This document shows positions 7,504-14,375 of a stretch of DNA of 21,219 bases, piece by piece (the stretch's first letter is position 1; each line of letters starts with the position of its first letter). The position numbers and the translations under genes are program-made. The notes beneath the pieces are model-generated. The model ran no database searches, had not been told where the DNA came from, and saw only the letters and a list, made by a program, of their open reading frames with translations. Source of the DNA: CAIMDX01 sp041652155 (lineage in GTDB: Bacteria; Patescibacteriota; Minisyncoccia; Minisyncoccales; JAQTVQ01); assembly GCA_041652155.1 (NCBI GenBank), contig JBAZHV010000018.1, positions 1-21,219 of the forward strand, read 5' to 3'.

Positions 7504-7512
7504 TGGTATAAT
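7504..7512 (+). promoter_or_regulatory. DUF378 gene promoter (perfect extended -10)
   Basis: TGGTATAAT is a consensus extended -10. It lies just after the degV terminator and about 150 bp before the DUF378 ATG, so the transcript would have a long leader. No -35 match is seen at the expected distance. Confidence 0.65.
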
Positions 7513-7554
7513 AAAAATACAAAAATCGTTCTGCCAAGATCTGATATTTTCCAA

Positions 7555-7573
7555 GACTTTCGAGGTTCGCGAC
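7555..7573 (+). repeat. Degenerate copy of the TCGA heptamer repeat
   Basis: GACTTTCGA (7555-7563) is identical to the 9-mer in the repeats at 3259 and 17436. It is followed exactly 7 bp later by TCGCGAC, a one-mismatch continuation. It sits in the leader of the DUF378 transcript. Confidence 0.45.
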
Positions 7574-7606
7574 AACAAAAGCCAAAGGTCGAATTAATAA
7601 TTATTT

Positions 7607-7635
7607 TTTTTCTTTTTTATATTCAAAAAGAAAAA
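7607..7635 (+). repeat. A/T hairpin in the DUF378 leader
   Basis: TTTTTCTTTTT (7607-7617) and AAAAAGAAAAA (7625-7635) form an 11-bp perfect inverted repeat with a 7-nt loop, 27 bp before the start codon. It is weak in GC and lacks a following T-run, so it is not a normal terminator. Confidence 0.5.
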
Positions 7636-7662
7636 GCAACAATTAATTTTAACCTAAAAAGT

Positions 7663-7854
7663 ATGAACATACTGGAAAAAATAGCTTTATTGCTGGTGAT
7701 CGTCGGAGGTTTGAATTGGGGAATGGTCGGTTTTTTCGGCATTGATCTGGTTGCGATGCTTTTCGGCCAGGGAAGCGTCCTAAGCAAAGTCGTTTACGAT
7801 CTGGTGGGGCTGTCGGCTGTTTACGTTATTTTTACATCCTTGTCTAAAAGATAG
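7663..7854 (+). CDS. DUF378 small membrane protein (YuzA-like)
   Basis: 63 residues with two membrane helices. The family pattern is clear: IVGGLNWGMVGFFGIDLVAMLFG (13-35) followed by VYDLVGLSAVYVIF (44-57). Function of DUF378 proteins is unknown. A much longer frame upstream is open from 7450, but that extension would run through the promoter and the A/T hairpin and is not part of the family, so ATG 7663 is chosen. It is a single-gene unit, bounded by its own promoter and a terminator. Confidence 0.88.
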   Translation: MNILEKIALLLVIVGGLNWGMVGFFGIDLVAMLFGQGSVLSKVVYDLVGLSAVYVIFTSLSKR

Positions 7855-7888
7855 GGAAACGGCCGAACCCAGGCAGGAAAAACGTCTC

Positions 7889-7922
7889 GCGGTCCTTCTT
7901 TTGTGGGAAGGACCGCATTTTT
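7889..7922 (+). terminator. Terminator after the DUF378 gene
   Basis: A 10-bp perfect stem (GCGGTCCTTC against GAAGGACCGC), 8-nt loop, then ATTTTT. The next promoter begins within 5 bp. Confidence 0.9.
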
Positions 7923-7926
7923 ATAG

Positions 7927-7932
7927 TATAAT
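7927..7932 (+). promoter_or_regulatory. Promoter -10 for the 7976 gene cluster
   Basis: A perfect TATAAT 44 bp before the start codon and immediately after a terminator. No -35 is recognisable at 16-18 bp, because that space is occupied by the terminator arm. Confidence 0.55.
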
Positions 7933-7975
7933 GTAGCGTAAAGATAATAATAAAATAAAAACAGTTTTAATCATT

Positions 7976-8512
7976 ATGAGCATTAGAGAAACATTAAACC
8001 GGAAAATACCGTCTTTTGTTCTGCTTATCGTCGGAGGGGCGTTTATTATTTTCACCGCCGTAGAACTTTATTATTTCAACCAGATACAGAAAGAAATATC
8101 CGAAACGGTCAATCAAACTTATAACCTGATAGGCGGAGATACCGATGCTCACGGATGTCTGATTGGAGCGGGCTATTCCTGGTGCCAGGCCAAGCAAAAA
8201 TGCCTTAGGCCTTGGGAAGAAAAATGCGAAGAAGGAATAGCCGTTGATTTCAATAAAATTGGAAATCTGGCCAATAACAGCCCCGATAAAAATAAAGACG
8301 GATGGGTCCTGGTCTATGAGGAGCCGGGCAAGCCGGCCATCGAAGCGGTTTTGGTTTTCGATGAGAACAACCCTTGCGTTTTCATCCCCGGAGAAAATCC
8401 ATGCTCTCCCGACAGGCTGGAGATAGGGCAAAGGGTGAGAGTGGAAGGAACGCAGGAAGAAAATTCCAACACAGTGGCGGTCAAATGGATAGAGTTAAAT
8501 TATTCTAAATAA
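7976..8512 (+). CDS. Membrane-anchored hypothetical protein with a conserved Cys/Trp motif
   Basis: 178 residues. A signal anchor at about 12-35 places the rest outside the membrane. Residues 53-84 hold a compact motif, GGDTDAHGC (53-61), AGYSWC (65-70), CLRPWEEKC (76-84), whose four Cys (61, 70, 76, 84) could form two disulfides. I recall this motif in many short Parcubacteria proteins, without a known function. Residues 86-178 contain two more Cys (134, 143) and end in RLEIGQRVRVEGTQ and TVAVKWIEL, which read like the last strands of a small beta-barrel (OB-like) domain. It is the first gene of a long run and precedes tspO by 17 bp. Role not known. Confidence 0.7.
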   Translation: MSIRETLNRKIPSFVLLIVGGAFIIFTAVELYYFNQIQKEISETVNQTYNLIGGDTDAHGCLIGAGYSWCQAKQKCLRPWEEKCEEGIAVDFNKIGNLANNSPDKNKDGWVLVYEEPGKPAIEAVLVFDENNPCVFIPGENPCSPDRLEIGQRVRVEGTQEENSNTVAVKWIELNYSK

Positions 8513-8529
8513 TTTTAGCTTATAAAAAT

Positions 8530-9015
8530 ATGCAGGAAATAAAACAAAAAATAAGCCTTTTCGTTTTTATCGCCATCGTTGAAGCCATCCAGTTCCTTGG
8601 CGCGTTTCCCGCTTTGGGAGCGGTCACAACTTGGTATCCCGATTTGGCCAAGCCGTTTTTCAATCCTCCCAATTGGCTGTTCGCCCCCGTTTGGACGATA
8701 TTATATCTATTGATAGCTCTGTCGGGATGGATGATCTGGAAGGAACGGGAAGGCAAGGAAAGAGCTGTTGATCTGGCGCTGACGGTGTACAGCATTCAGC
8801 TGGTCCTCAACGCGGTCTGGTCCTATTTGTTTTTTGGGTCAAGACTTTTGGGGCTGGCTTTCGGAGAAATAGTCATTCTTTGGCTGGCAATCGCCGCTAA
8901 TATTTATTTTTTCAAAAGAATATCCAAGAGAGCCGCTTATCTGTTGGTCCCTTATATCCTATGGGTAAGTTTCGCGGCTTTGCTTAATTTTTCCGTCTGG
9001 CAGCTCAATCCTTAA
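8530..9015 (+). CDS. tspO: TspO/MBR family membrane protein
   Basis: 161 residues, five membrane helices, full length for the family. Conserved marks are TWYPDLAKPFFNPPNWLFAP (34-53), with the Trp/Tyr and Pro-Pro-Asn-Trp that shape the ligand pocket, NAVWSYLFFG (94-103), and PYILWVSFAALLNFSVWQLNP (141-161, with Trp145, Phe148, Ala149, Asn153). TspO binds porphyrins and, in eukaryotes, cholesterol; in bacteria it is linked to tetrapyrrole and stress responses. No tetrapyrrole gene is present in the window. It sits 17 bp after the Cys-motif protein and 34 bp before the carbonic-anhydrase-like gene, in what looks like one transcript. Confidence 0.93.
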   Translation: MQEIKQKISLFVFIAIVEAIQFLGAFPALGAVTTWYPDLAKPFFNPPNWLFAPVWTILYLLIALSGWMIWKEREGKERAVDLALTVYSIQLVLNAVWSYLFFGSRLLGLAFGEIVILWLAIAANIYFFKRISKRAAYLLVPYILWVSFAALLNFSVWQLNP

Positions 9016-9049
9016 ATTACAGGTTTATAAATATTAAAATAAAAAATAT

Positions 9050-9490
9050 ATGGCAAAAAAGATTCAAAAACATCCGGTTCATTCTTGCAAAGCGATAGTT
9101 TTTAATTGTATCGATTGGCGTTTGCATCCGGACTGCGAAAAATATTTTCAAAAAAAATATAAAACCTATGATATGTTCTATACCGCCGGCTCCGTGAAGG
9201 GGCTGCTGGAAGGAGGAACGAAAGATTTTTTTCTCAAGCAGATAGAGATATCAAGGAATCTCCATAGCTCGAAGACAGTCGCCTTGACCGCTCATCACGA
9301 TTGCGGAGCTTTCGGGGGCATGGCCAACTTTAAAGATAAAAAAGAAGAACTGTCTTATTACAAGCAAATATTGGAAGATGCCAAAAAGATCGTTTTGGCT
9401 AAGTTTCCAGACGCCAAAGTGGAAAAATATTTCATAGACTTGGAATTTTTAAGAGGCAGATGGAAGACATCGGCCAAAGGCATAAAATAA
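9050..9490 (+). CDS. Beta-carbonic-anhydrase-like zinc protein
   Basis: 146 residues, shorter than typical beta-carbonic anhydrases (about 180-220). It keeps the zinc site and the Asp-Arg dyad: FNCIDWR (18-24) gives Cys20, Asp22 and Arg24, and TAHHDCGAFGG (80-90) gives His82 and Cys85. YTAGSVKGLL (44-53) stands where the family has RNAGN, so the substrate-side Asn/Arg are changed. The fold should bind zinc, but CO2 hydration is not guaranteed. The rest of the C-terminal half is shortened, and dimer contacts may differ. It lies between tspO and a DUF167 gene that starts 4 bp after its stop, so the three are probably co-transcribed. Confidence 0.7.
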   Translation: MAKKIQKHPVHSCKAIVFNCIDWRLHPDCEKYFQKKYKTYDMFYTAGSVKGLLEGGTKDFFLKQIEISRNLHSSKTVALTAHHDCGAFGGMANFKDKKEELSYYKQILEDAKKIVLAKFPDAKVEKYFIDLEFLRGRWKTSAKGIK

Positions 9491-9494
9491 CGCG

Positions 9495-9731
9495 ATGAAA
9501 ATGCTTATTAAGGTCAAAGTTTTTCCTTGCGCCAGAGAAGAAGAAATAATAGAGAAGAGCAAGGACAGTTTCGAGGTCAGGATCAAAGAGAAGCCGGTGA
9601 TGGGCCAGGCCAATAAAGGGGTCATCAGGGTTTTGGCCGGACATTTCGGAGTGCCGGAGGGGAGGATAAGAATAATCAAGGGTTTTCGCGAGCCCGGTAA
9701 GATCATCGAGGTGAACATTCCCGGAGAATAG
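9495..9731 (+). CDS. DUF167 (YggU-type) small protein
   Basis: 78 residues spanning the entire DUF167 domain. The pattern KVKVFPCAREEEI, FEVRIKEKPVMGQANKGVIRVLAGHFGVP, RIRIIKGFREPGKIIEV matches the family's P-x-A, PV-x-G-x-AN and G-x-x-x-x-x-K signature. Function is unknown; structures show a small alpha/beta fold. ATG 9495 is 4 bp after the upstream stop; a second ATG at 9501 is equally possible. Confidence 0.9.
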   Translation: MKMLIKVKVFPCAREEEIIEKSKDSFEVRIKEKPVMGQANKGVIRVLAGHFGVPEGRIRIIKGFREPGKIIEVNIPGE

Positions 9732-9766
9732 ATCGGCAATTCAATATAATTTTAAATCATTGGCTT

Positions 9767-10654
9767 ATGTCAAAAAAGAATAAGATCATTTTAACAGTTT
9801 TGGTGCTTTTTGCGGCGGCCGCGGGAGGGGTGTTTTTAAGCGGGAACGGTTTGTTTTCGGCAGGGCCGAACAATGGCTGGACCAACATCGGAAACGGAAA
9901 CGTCCAGCCGGAAGCCCGGGCAATTTTAAAAAACGATCATTTGGAAGTTGACAGTCCCGCGCCAAGCCAAAAAATAACCAGTCCCGTGACCGTTTCGGGC
10001 AAGTCCAATTTTTTTGAAACCAATACGCGGATCAGGATAAAGGACGAAACCGGAAATATCTTGGCAGATACCTCGGTTAACGCCGCCGGCTGTATGGACA
10101 AGCTTTGTCCTTTTACGGCAGAGGTCCTTTATGAAATTCCGTCATCGCCGAAAGGGATTGTGGAAATATTCGAGAGTTCGGCCAAGGACGGCGGCGGCCA
10201 AAATAAAATATCGGTTTCTGTTATTTTTTCTGATTTCAAGACGCATTCGCAAAAGGCCGAAGAGATCGATCTTTATTACTATAATCAGCAAAAAGACAAG
10301 GATTTGGACTTGAACATCGGTTGCAGCAGGGACGCTGTTCTGCCGGTGGAGAGGGAAATCAGCCGGACCGAAACGCCCGTCCAAGACGCGATAAATCTTT
10401 TGTTGGAAGGGAAGCTTACCGAGGAAGAGAAGTCAGCCGGTTTTAAAACGGAGTTTCCTTTGCAGGGTTTTTCTTTGAGGGGGGCGAATTTGGCCAGCGG
10501 CGTTCTGACCTTGGAGTTCAACGATGAACTGAACAAAACCGGAGGCGGTTCGTGCCGGGCGGGATTGCTTTGGGCGCAGATAGAAAAAACAGCCAAGCAA
10601 TTCGCCGGAGTGGAAAGCGTGCAATTCAAGCCGGATTCTTTATTCCAGCCCTAG
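9767..10654 (+). CDS. Secreted/anchored Gmad2 + GerMN domain protein
   Basis: 295 residues. An N-terminal anchor (about 7-25) is followed by a short linker rich in Gly and Asn, then a Gmad2 immunoglobulin-like domain (about 59-155; VDSPAPSQKITSPVTVSG at 61-78, VEIFESSAKDGG around 132-144), then a GerMN domain (about 166-290; IDLYYYNQQKD, VEREISRTETPVQDAINLLLEG, GVLTLEFNDEL, IEKTAKQFAGVESVQF). This domain pair occurs in spore-germination GerM proteins of Firmicutes and, in non-sporulating bacteria, in cell-surface proteins that seem to bind or organise envelope components. It starts 35 bp after DUF167 and is followed after 33 bp by an anchored coiled-coil gene. Function here is best described as envelope-associated, ligand unknown. 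Confidence 0.85.
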   Translation: MSKKNKIILTVLVLFAAAAGGVFLSGNGLFSAGPNNGWTNIGNGNVQPEARAILKNDHLEVDSPAPSQKITSPVTVSGKSNFFETNTRIRIKDETGNILADTSVNAAGCMDKLCPFTAEVLYEIPSSPKGIVEIFESSAKDGGGQNKISVSVIFSDFKTHSQKAEEIDLYYYNQQKDKDLDLNIGCSRDAVLPVEREISRTETPVQDAINLLLEGKLTEEEKSAGFKTEFPLQGFSLRGANLASGVLTLEFNDELNKTGGGSCRAGLLWAQIEKTAKQFAGVESVQFKPDSLFQP

Positions 10655-10687
10655 CAGGCCGGCCAAAGATAATTTTTTGATATTGAT

Positions 10688-11596
10688 ATGAAATTGAATA
10701 AGAAAATTCGGGCGGTCTTGATCGCAGCCGCGTTTTTAACGGTGATAATCGTTTGCTTCCAGATATTCCGAGAAAGGACCGTTTTGGGCGGAATTTCGAA
10801 AATAGAAAATATTTTAGAAGAGGCGAAAGCCGATCAAGATATCGCAGACGAGGAAGACTCCGATATTTTTTTAATGGATTCCGATGAGATACAGATAAGA
10901 GACGCCGGCAAATCGGCTGATGGCAGCGGATCATCCGCAAACTTTTGCCAAAGCCTGGACCGGGAGTATTCCGGGGTGGAGCAAAAAACGGCCGGTTCGG
11001 AATTTTATCTGGCGCAGGAACGGGCGAGATCGGTGAACAAGATAAATATGTCGCGGGAGCAAAGAGACAAAGAGCTGTCCGACAGCAGAAAAGATCAGGA
11101 TATGAAAATAAAAGAATTTTATTCCAAGCTTGAGGCGGAGGCAAAGAGCGGGGAGGAAAAGCAGGCTGTGTCCGATCTTAAAAAAATGGCAGACGGCGCG
11201 ATCCTTGTTTTTCGCTCGGCAGTCGATAAGGCGATAGCCGGCCAGCGCAAAGGTTTGGAGAAAATATTAAATAGCCGTAAAATAACGGTAGACCAGTCGC
11301 TGGTGGATTATAAAATAGGGATAAGGGTTTCTTTCGGGCGGGCCAAAGACAAATGTGCGGAAAATTCCGATCCCGAAGCGGCGCGCCAGAGATTGTTGAG
11401 CGATCTGAAAACCGTCAAAGATGGTTTTTATTCGGGAAATGAGGCGATCAAGAACGCGGAAGAAGAGATCAAAGCCCTCCAAAAAGAGAGGAAGGAGGCC
11501 TTGCAAAAAGCGGCAAACGATCTAAGCTTGTCGATTGGCCAGGCCGGAGATCTGATGGCCAAGTCTTTTCCCGGTAGAGGCTTCGGAGATATTTAA
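10688..11596 (+). CDS. Anchored coiled-coil protein of unknown function
   Basis: 302 residues; not recognised. Residues 1-7 are basic and 8-26 are hydrophobic, forming a signal anchor. An acidic stretch (about 40-72) and a Ser/Gly-rich patch (74-84) follow. From about 95 onward the sequence is charged and helical with heptad-like spacing, especially 104-165 (AQERARSVNKINMSREQRDK region) and 250-285 (AEEEIKALQKERKEALQKAA), with a helical hairpin between them. Two Cys (87 and about 223) could pair. The pattern resembles periplasmic rod-like or lysozyme-inhibitor-like helical proteins seen in CPR, but no homology can be claimed. It precedes the hydrogenase genes by 81 bp, with no terminator visible. 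Confidence 0.7.
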   Translation: MKLNKKIRAVLIAAAFLTVIIVCFQIFRERTVLGGISKIENILEEAKADQDIADEEDSDIFLMDSDEIQIRDAGKSADGSGSSANFCQSLDREYSGVEQKTAGSEFYLAQERARSVNKINMSREQRDKELSDSRKDQDMKIKEFYSKLEAEAKSGEEKQAVSDLKKMADGAILVFRSAVDKAIAGQRKGLEKILNSRKITVDQSLVDYKIGIRVSFGRAKDKCAENSDPEAARQRLLSDLKTVKDGFYSGNEAIKNAEEEIKALQKERKEALQKAANDLSLSIGQAGDLMAKSFPGRGFGDI

Positions 11597-11620
11597 ATTG
11601 TAAAAACATTTTGAGAGAAA

Positions 11621-11635
11621 CTGTATTTAAAACAG
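11621..11635 (+). promoter_or_regulatory. Imperfect palindrome upstream of the hydrogenase genes
   Basis: CTGTATTTAAAACAG is a 15-bp palindrome with a single mismatched pair, 42 bp before the hydB start. It could be a regulator site, but no -35/-10 pair is clear around it and it does not match the Rex or FNR consensus well. Confidence 0.3.
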
Positions 11636-11677
11636 GCTATCGCGCCGGACGCAAGATAAAATAAATTTTCAAAACTT

Positions 11678-12646
11678 ATGATCATAGAACAGCTGAAACA
11701 GTCGGGTTTGAAGGGAAAGGGCGGAGCCGGTTTCCCTACCGGTTTGAAATGGGAAGCCGTTAAAAACGCGCAGGCGGAAAAGAAATATGTCGTATGTAAC
11801 GCTTCGGAAGGAGAACCCGGCGTTTTAAAAGATTATTTCCTTCTGGATAATTACCCCGCAAAAGTTATCAAAGGGATGGAGATCGCGCTCAAGGAAATTG
11901 GCGGCGAGCAGGCCTATATTTATCTCAACCCTGATTATTTTCCGGCTTTGGAGGGCAAGTTAAAGGCGGCCATAGGCGATCTTCCCATCGTTCTGTTCAA
12001 AAAACCTCATGGTTATATCTGCGGCGAAGAAAGCACTTTGCTCAATGTTATCGAGGGTAAAGAAACAATGCCCAGGCTAAAGCCTCCTTTCCCGACCCAG
12101 GCGGGGTTATGGGGATATCCGACTTTGATAAATAATGTAGAGACATTTTATCAGGTTGCCAAAATAGCGGAGGGAGATTATCAAGCGGATCGTTTCTACA
12201 CTTTGGGAGGAGAAGCGAAGAACAAAGGAGTCTTTGCGTTGCCGGAAAATTTGACTGTCAAACAGGTTTTGGAAAAGACAGGCAATTGGCCCGATTTTGA
12301 TTTTTTTGTCCAAGCGGGAGGAGGAATGAGCGGAGAGATATTGACCTCTGCCGAACTGGACGTTCCCGTTGGCGGAGCCGGATCGATCACCGTTTATAAC
12401 AGAGCGATCGACCCTCTCGAGATCATGAGGCAATGGGCGCGTTTTTTTATGGAACAGAGCTGCGGCCAGTGCGTGCCTTGCCGCGAGGGAACTTATCGTT
12501 TGAATGAAATTTTTAAAAATGATGAATTCGACAGAGCGCTAGTCGAAGATATTTTATTTGTTTTGGCCGAAACCAGCTTGTGCCCGTTAGGACGGGGAGC
12601 GGCCGTGCCTTTTTATGGTTACTTAAACAAAATCTATGGAAAATAA
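11678..12646 (+). CDS. hydB: NuoF/HydB-type NADH-binding flavoprotein subunit, core-only form
   Basis: 322 residues. It should hold FMN and one [4Fe-4S] cluster and pass electrons between NAD(H) and the hydrogenase subunit encoded next. Seen motifs: GLKGKGGAGFPTGLKW (10-25, NADH/FMN loop), CNASEGEPGVLKDYF (40-54), GYICGEESTLLNVIEG (112-127), PRLKPPFP (132-139), PTLINNVET (148-156), an SLBB-like stretch (about 176-240), and the N3-type cluster ligands Cys262, Cys265, Cys268 and Cys302 (SCGQCVPCREGT; SLCPLG). It lacks the roughly 60 N-terminal residues of NuoF and both the thioredoxin-like [2Fe-2S] domain and C-terminal ferredoxin domain of classical HydB. A stop codon at 11657-11659 in the same frame shows this is real, not a missed start. 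It overlaps hydA by 11 bp. Confidence 0.92.
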   Translation: MIIEQLKQSGLKGKGGAGFPTGLKWEAVKNAQAEKKYVVCNASEGEPGVLKDYFLLDNYPAKVIKGMEIALKEIGGEQAYIYLNPDYFPALEGKLKAAIGDLPIVLFKKPHGYICGEESTLLNVIEGKETMPRLKPPFPTQAGLWGYPTLINNVETFYQVAKIAEGDYQADRFYTLGGEAKNKGVFALPENLTVKQVLEKTGNWPDFDFFVQAGGGMSGEILTSAELDVPVGGAGSITVYNRAIDPLEIMRQWARFFMEQSCGQCVPCREGTYRLNEIFKNDEFDRALVEDILFVLAETSLCPLGRGAAVPFYGYLNKIYGK

Positions 12647-14375
12647 GATCAAGATATTCATCGATCAAAAAGAGATAGAGACATTTGAAGGAAAGACGGT
12701 TTTGCAGGCCGCCAAAGAGAACGGCATAAATATTCCTGCTTTGTGCTACCATCCGGATCTGAAGATCAAGGCTAACTGCCGTTTGTGTTTGGTGGAAATA
12801 AAAGGCGAGAGAGGGCTGGTGCCGTCTTGCCGCGTCCAAGTAAAAGGAGGAATGGAAGTCATAAGCGAATCGGAAAAGATCGCCAGAGCAAGAAAGATCA
12901 ATTTGGAATTGATCTTTGCCCAGCATGTCGAGGAATGCGACGATTGCAACAGAGGAATGAGCTGCCGTTTGCTGATGCTGGCGCGCAAATATAAGATCAA
13001 CATCAAAAGATTTTTGGACCGCAAGTCCGTCCGTAATGTTTATCAGTTCGGCACGATAGTTTTTGATCAGACCAAATGCATTGATTGCCGCAACTGCGTC
13101 GAGGCTTGCGCCGATCAGACGGTCAATTTTCTTGAGGTTAAAGGAAGCGGCCATGATCTGGAAATAGGGCCTTCGGTAGAACCGAACCGCGATTGCGTTT
13201 ATTGCGGGCAATGCATTGTGCATTGTCCGGTAGGAGCGATCGAAGCCGCGGGAGAGTTCGAAGGGGTGGAGGTTCCTTTGAAGCAAGAAGGGAAAATAAA
13301 AGTATTCCAATTCGCTCCGGCCATCAGAGCTTCTATCGGCGAGTCTTTCGGCCTGCCGGCGGGTTCTGTCATGACCGGCCAGCTGGTGGCCGGGTTGAAA
13401 GCTTTGGGCGCCGATAAAGTTTTCGACACCAGCGTTGCGGCCGATTTCACTACCATCGAAGAGGCCGGAGAATTGGTTGAGCACGTTAAGAACGGAACAG
13501 GCCCTTGCTTCTCTTCGTGCTGTCCGGCTTGGGTGAAATACTTGGAATTTAATTATCCCGATCTCATAGGCCATTTTGCCACGACTCGCTCTCCTCATAT
13601 TATTATGGGCGGGCTGGTCAAGAATTATTGGGCGCAAAAAGAAAAGATAGATCCCAAAGATGTCATTGTCGTTTCGATAATGCCTTGTACCGCGAAAAAG
13701 TATGAGATACAGAGGAAGGAATTGGAGATCGACGGTTTGAGGCCGGTCGATTACGTTTTGACCACCCGCGAGCTGGCGTATCTTTTTAGGAAGAAAGGCA
13801 TCAATTTAAAAGACATCCAGCCGCAACCCGCCGATTCTCCGTGGGGAGAGCCTTCGGGGGCGGGCGTCATTTATGGAGCCAGCGGCGGGGTCGTTGAATC
13901 GGCATTGAGAACCGCTTATTACAAATTGACCAATAAAGATCTGGAGAAGCTCGATTTTGAGCAGGTGAGGGGAATGCAGGGAATTAAAAAAGCCGAGATC
14001 GAGATCGAAGGCAAAAAAATAAGGGTAGCCGCTGTTAACGGTTTGGGAAATGCAAAAAAAATACTCGACGAATTGGCCGAGAATCCCAAGGCTTACGACG
14101 CGGTCGAGGTGATGGCTTGTCCAGGCGGCTGTATCGGCGGCGGAGGACAACCGATACCGACCAGTCCGGAAATAAGAAAACAGCGAGCGGAAGCTCTTTA
14201 TCAGATAGATCGCGATAAAACTTTAAGATTGGCCCATAAAAATTCAGACGTTTTGAAGGTCTATGACGAATTTTTGAACAACCCCGAAACGATCCATAAG
14301 ATATGCCACACTTCTTACAATAAAAAGGCGAAAGGCGAAATAAGAACTCTTAAAGATTCCAAACAAAGCATATGA
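12636..14375 (+). CDS. hydA: [FeFe] hydrogenase catalytic subunit, group A (CpI-like, M3 architecture)
   Basis: 579 residues, close to the 574 of Clostridium pasteurianum CpI. It reduces protons to H2 (or the reverse). Domains in order: [2Fe-2S] (Cys37, 48, 51, 65), His-ligated [4Fe-4S] (His97, Cys101, 104, 110), two-cluster ferredoxin domain (Cys148/151/154/158 and Cys187/190/193/197), then the H-cluster domain. H-cluster ligands are Cys296 in SSCCPAW (L1), Cys351 in MPCTAKKYE (L2), and Cys495 and Cys499 in EVMACPGGCIGGGGQP (L3). Their spacing equals that of CpI Cys300/355/499/503. Cys295 is the proton-transfer Cys. L1 has Ser for the usual first Thr, and the residue matching CpI Ser319 appears to be Ala315. 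No maturase (HydE, F, G) is in the window. The start overlaps hydB, and the stop overlaps the next gene as ATGA. Confidence 0.97.
   Translation: MENKIKIFIDQKEIETFEGKTVLQAAKENGINIPALCYHPDLKIKANCRLCLVEIKGERGLVPSCRVQVKGGMEVISESEKIARARKINLELIFAQHVEECDDCNRGMSCRLLMLARKYKINIKRFLDRKSVRNVYQFGTIVFDQTKCIDCRNCVEACADQTVNFLEVKGSGHDLEIGPSVEPNRDCVYCGQCIVHCPVGAIEAAGEFEGVEVPLKQEGKIKVFQFAPAIRASIGESFGLPAGSVMTGQLVAGLKALGADKVFDTSVAADFTTIEEAGELVEHVKNGTGPCFSSCCPAWVKYLEFNYPDLIGHFATTRSPHIIMGGLVKNYWAQKEKIDPKDVIVVSIMPCTAKKYEIQRKELEIDGLRPVDYVLTTRELAYLFRKKGINLKDIQPQPADSPWGEPSGAGVIYGASGGVVESALRTAYYKLTNKDLEKLDFEQVRGMQGIKKAEIEIEGKKIRVAAVNGLGNAKKILDELAENPKAYDAVEVMACPGGCIGGGGQPIPTSPEIRKQRAEALYQIDRDKTLRLAHKNSDVLKVYDEFLNNPETIHKICHTSYNKKAKGEIRTLKDSKQSI

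Noticed and set aside
7450..7662. A 71-codon N-terminal extension of the DUF378 protein
   Set aside because: It would be translated through a consensus extended -10 and an A/T hairpin, and the family starts at the MNILEKIALL segment.
12513..13637. A 374-codon minus-strand open frame opposite hydB and hydA
   Set aside because: It lies fully opposite genes with complete motif sets, shows no recognisable domain, and its length is explained by the codon bias of hydA on the other strand.
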